This document shows, in pieces, positions 61,172-64,000 of a stretch of DNA of 64,000 bases. Origin of the DNA: Osedax frankpressi (Eukaryota > Annelida > Polychaeta > Sabellida > Siboglinidae); NCBI GenBank assembly GCA_964035775.1, contig OZ038314.1, positions 3,539,371 to 3,603,370 of the forward strand, given 5' to 3'. Numbering within the stretch: the stretch's first letter is position 1; each line of letters starts with the position of its first letter. A model generated the notes under the pieces. That model had not been told where the DNA came from, ran no database searches, and saw nothing but the letters and a program-made list of their open reading frames with translations. A program made the translations under genes and the position numbers.

Positions 61172-64000
61172 AGTTTTTTCATTTATGGTTATTTAAGTTA
61201 TAGTTATTTAAGTTATAGTTATTTAAGTTATAGTTATTTAAGTTATAGTTATTTAAGTTATAGTTATTTAAGTTATAGTTATTTAATTAATAGTTATTTA
61301 AGTTATAGTTATTTAAGTTATAGTTATTTAAGTTATAGTTATTTAAGTTATAGTTATTTAAGTTATAGTTATTTAATTTATAGTTATTTAAGTTATAGTT
61401 ATTTAAGTTATAGTTATTTAAGTTATAGTTATTTAAGTTATAGTTATTTAAGTTATAGTTATTTAAGTTATAGTTATTTAATTAATAGTTATTTAAGTTA
61501 TAGTTATTTAAGTTATAGTTATTTAAGTTATAGTTATTTAAGTTATAGTTATTTAAGTTATAGTTATTTAAGTTATAGTTATTTAAGTTATAGTTATTTA
61601 AGGTATAGTTATTTAAGTTATAGTTATTTAAGTTATAGTTATTTAATTTATAGTTATTTAATTTATAGTTATTTAAGTTATAGTTATTTAAGTTATAGTT
61701 ATTTAAGTTATAGTTATTTAAGTTATAGTTATTTAATTAATAGTAATTTAAGTTATAGTAATTTAAGTTTAGTTATTTAATTTATAGTTATTTAAGTTAT
61801 AGTTAATTAAGTTATCGTTAGTTAAGTTATAGTTATTTAAGTTATAGTTATTAAATTATAGTTATTTAAGTTATAGTTATTTAATTTATAGTTTTTTCAT
61901 TTATGGTTATTTAAGTTATAGTTATTTAAGTTATAGTTATTTAAGTTATAGTTATTTAAGTTATAGTTATTTAAGTTATAGTTATTTAATTAATAGTTAT
62001 TTAAGTTATAGTTATTTAAGTTATAGTTATTTAAGTTATAGTTATTTAAGTTATAGTTATTAAATTTATAGTTATTTAAGTTATAGTTATTTAAGTTATA
62101 GTTATTTAAGTTATAGTTATTTAAGTTATAGTTATTTAAGTTATAGTTATTTAAGTTATAGTTATTTAAGTTATAGTTATTTAAGTTATAGTTATTTAAG
62201 TTATAGTTATTTAAGTTATAGTTATTTAAGTTATAGTTATTTAAGTTATAGTTATTTAATTAATAGTTATTTAAGTTATAGTTATTTAAGTTATAGTTAT
62301 TTAAGTTATAGTTATTTAAGTTATAGTTATTTAAGTTATAGTTATTTAAGTTATAGTTATTTAATTTATAGTTATTTAATTTATAGTTATTTAAGTTATA
62401 GTTATTTAAGTTATAGTTATTTAAGTTATAGTTATTTAAGTTATAGTTATTTAATTAATAGTAATTTAAGTTATAGTAATTTAAGTTTAGTTATTTAATT
62501 TATAGTTATTTAAGTTATAGTTAATTAAGTTATCGTTAGTTAAGTTATAGTTATTTAAGTTATAGTTATTAAATTATAGTTATTTAAGTTATGGTTATTT
62601 AATTTATAGTTTTTTCATTTATGGTTATTATATTATAGTTATATAAATTATAGTTATTTAAGTTATAGTTATTTAAGTTATAGTTATTTAAGTTATAGTT
62701 ATTTAAGTTATAGTTATTTAAGTTATAGTTATTTAAGTTATAGTTATTTAAGTTATAGTTATTTAATTAATAGTTATTTAAGTTATAGTTATTTAAGTTA
62801 TAGTTATTTAAGTTATAGTTATTTAAGTTATAGTTATTTAAGTTATAGTTATTTAATTAATAGTTATTTAAGTTATAGTTATTTAAGTTATAGTTATTAA
62901 ATTATAGTTATTTAAGTTATAGTTATTTAATTTATAGTTTTTTCATTTATGGTTATTTAAGTTATAGTTATTTAAGTTATAGTTATTTAAGTTATAGTTA
63001 TTTAAGTTATAGTTATTTAAGTTATAGTTATTTAAGTTATAGTTATTTAAGTTATAGTTATTTAAGTTATAGTTATTTAAGTTATAGTTATTTAAGTTAT
63101 AGTTATTTAAGTAATAGTTATTTAATTAATAGTTATTTAAGTTATAGTTATTTAAGTTATAGTTATTTAAGTTATAGTTATTTAAGTTATAGTTATTTAA
63201 GTTATAGTTATTTAATTTATAGTTATTTATGTTATAGTTATTTAAGTTATAGTTATTTAAGTTATAGTTATTTAAGTTATAGTTATTTAAGTTATAGTTA
63301 TTTAAGTTATAGTTATTTAAGTTATAGTTATTTAATTAATAGTTATTTAAGTTATAGTTATTTAAGTTATAGTTATTTAAGTTATAATTATTTAAGTTAT
63401 AGTTATTTAAGTTATAGTTATTTAAGTTATAGTTATTTAAGTTATAGTTATTTAATTAATAGTTATTTAAGTTATAGTTATTTAAGTTATAGTTATTTAA
63501 GTTATAGTTATTTAAGTTATAGTTATTTAAGTTATAGTTATTTAAGTTATAGTTATTTAATTTATAGTTATTTAATTTATAGTTATTTAAGTTATAGTTA
63601 TTTAAGTTATAGTTATTTAAGTTATAGTTATTTAAGTTATAGTTATTTAATTAATAGTAATTTAAGTTATAGTAATTTAAGTTTAGTTATTTAATTTATA
63701 GTTATTTAAGTTATAGTTAATTAAGTTATCGTTAGTTAAGTTATAGTTATTTAAGTTATAGTTATTAAATTATAGTTATTTAAGTTATAGTTATTTAATT
63801 TATAGTTTTTTCATTAATGGTTATTTAAGTTATAGTTATTTAAGTTATAGTTATTTAAGTTATAGTTATTTAAGTTATAGTTATTTAAGTTATAGTTATT
63901 TAAGTTATAGTTATTTAATTAATAGTTATTTAAGTTATAGTTATTTAAGTTATAGTTATTTAAGTTATAATTATTTAAGTTATAGTTATTTAAGTTATAG
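61172..64000 (+). repeat. 718-bp higher-order units at right edge
   Basis: T6 landmarks at 61172, 61890 and 62608 are exactly 718 bp apart twice, equal to 48 monomers of which two are 14-mers. Further landmarks are at 62936 and 63804 (TAATGG subtype). Private changes include AAGGTAT (about 61603), TTAAATTTAT (about 62061), ATGG in a canonical unit (about 62592) and TATGTTA (about 63229). The array runs off the window edge. Confidence 0.83.

Larger units (their letters stand above)
60..62622 (+). repeat. T6 landmark units, long-tail subtype
   Basis: T6 unit followed by GGTTATTATATTAT and AGTTATATAAATTAT. Unit starts (variants to within 2 bp): 60, 971, 1523, 5191 (T7), 10675, 13278, 15313, 17931, 19949, 21533, 22758 (TATG+T7), 26033 (TATG+T7), 26765, 27825, 28557, 29183, 31448, 32165, 32821, 33388 and 34923 (TTTACGG), 38308 (T7), 42582, 44689 and 52013 (CATTTAGG), 45853, 46585, 49906, 53162, 53909, 54969, 55686, 56374, 57047, 59877, 62608. 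The forms at 27825, 31448, 45853, 53162 and 54969 have ATGG before the T run. Confidence 0.88.
687..62950 (+). repeat. T6 landmark units, short-tail subtype
   Basis: T6 unit followed by TATGG and then canonical monomers. Unit starts: 687, 2298, 3800, 4503, 6441, 8548 (ATGA), 9791, 11003, 12095, 13621, 15641, 16748, 18766, 20277, 22160, 23236, 25435, 27212, 28929, 29780, 32537, 35773, 37635, 39378, 40441, 40920, 41653, 42880, 47032, 47750, 48229, 48977, 50204, 54356, 56045, 56733, 57449, 58591, 59309, 61172, 61890, 62936. Those at 22160, 25435, 27212, 47032 and 54356 follow two AATTTAT units instead of one. Confidence 0.88.
11871..63818 (+). repeat. T6 landmark units, TAATGG subtype
   Basis: T6 unit in which CATTTATGG has become CATTAATGG. 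Unit starts: 11871, 14519, 16524, 18542, 20815, 24149, 43703, 44016, 51027, 51340, 63804. They open each higher-order period between 11.9 and 24.1 kb and recur as close pairs (313 bp apart) in both copies of the 7.3-kb duplication. Confidence 0.9.
1..64000 (+). repeat. 15-bp satellite array filling the window
   Basis: The monomer AGTTATTTAAGTTAT is repeated head to tail in one orientation from the first base to the last; I found no inversion and no non-satellite insert. The monomer reads as AGTTAT, TTA, AGTTAT, so two adjacent units give AGTTAT pairs separated by TTA triplets, suggesting a hexamer-based ancestor. Common variants end in AATTTAT or AATTAAT, start with AGTAATTT or AGTTAATT, or have lost one base (14-mers). 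Each canonical unit contains two G and no C, giving about 13% G+C. The array is cut by both window edges. A heterochromatic location in a eukaryote is inferred; the satellite family is not one I recognise. Confidence 0.98.

Noticed and set aside
101-62655. TATA boxes (TATATAAA) after long-tail T6 landmarks
   Set aside because: The match is expected by chance in DNA this AT-rich, it comes from one substitution in the monomer, and no downstream gene exists.
1-64000. CRISPR array
   Set aside because: Repeats are contiguous, with no unique spacers, and units are 15 bp; no cas-like genes are present.
1-64000. Telomeric repeat array
   Set aside because: The unit does not match known telomere repeats such as TTAGGG, TTTAGGG or TTAGG, and the higher-order block structure is not telomere-like. 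A subtelomeric place cannot be excluded.
1-64000. CENP-B box or other known centromere protein motif
   Set aside because: The array has almost no C on one strand and no CpG-rich 17-bp motif; nothing resembles the CENP-B box.
1-64000. Transposon, retroelement or viral fossil within the array
   Set aside because: Every stretch can be read as variant monomers of 14 or 15 bp; I found no terminal repeats, poly(A) tail, coding remnant or inverted segment.
1-64000. Sequencing or assembly artefact filling the whole window
   Set aside because: Ordered variants, private substitutions and duplications of several sizes are unlikely to be produced by error alone. The exact number of copies in the largest duplications still depends on assembly quality.

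Overview
The whole window is one uninterrupted satellite array. I see no gene, RNA gene, transposon, viral fossil or non-repetitive sequence. The basic unit is a 15-bp monomer, AGTTATTTAAGTTAT, repeated head to tail in one orientation for 64 kb (roughly 4,260 units). It is itself built as AGTTAT + TTA + AGTTAT. Recurring variants end in AATTTAT or AATTAAT, start with AGTAATTT, or have lost one base (14-mers AGTTATTAAATTAT, AGTTATTATATTAT, AGTAATTTAAGTTT). Base composition is extreme: about 12-13% G+C, nearly all of it G on the strand shown, with only about 200 C by eye estimate. This points to constitutive heterochromatin (centromeric, pericentromeric, subtelomeric, or a sex or B chromosome) of a eukaryote, probably from a long-read assembly. 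I do not recognise the satellite and cannot name the organism.

The variants are arranged in higher-order repeats. A 163-bp cassette of eleven ordered variant monomers ends in a T6 landmark unit (AGTTTTTTCATTTAT). I count 89 T6 landmarks, typically 0.2-1.2 kb apart, with spacings near 718 bp (48 monomers, two of them 14-mers) recurring. Three landmark subtypes follow each other in patterned order. Other ordered pieces are a 147-bp variant-rich element (5 copies), a 120-bp element (10 copies, two of them 135 bp, plus 2 fragments), nine homogeneous runs of AGTTATTTAATTTAT with 6-19 units each, and an 89-bp tandem doublet (6 sites).

Regional layout: 1-1.5 kb, left block; 1.5-5.8 kb, first copy of a roughly 4-kb composite block; 5.4-9.6 kb, a 2,107-bp tandem duplication; 9.6-20.8 kb, successive 2.0-2.6-kb higher-order repeats; 20.8-28.6 kb, a 3,334-bp and then a 1.78-kb tandem duplication; 27.8-34.9 kb, a 3.6-kb-spaced pair and a 1,535-bp pair; 34.9-38.8 kb, second copy of the composite block; 38.8-40.2 kb, spacer; 40.2-54.8 kb, a 7.3-kb tandem duplication; 54.8-57.4 kb, short 673/688-bp tandem units; 57.4-61.2 kb, third copy of the composite block; 61.2-64 kb, 718-bp units. 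The array continues off both ends.

The arrangement fits growth by unequal exchange and amplification at several scales: copies usually differ by whole 15-bp units, duplication offsets stay constant over kilobases, and rare private substitutions mark which copies share recent ancestry. The few ATG-initiated open frames of 74-147 codons come from the 15-bp period being a multiple of three and are not genes.
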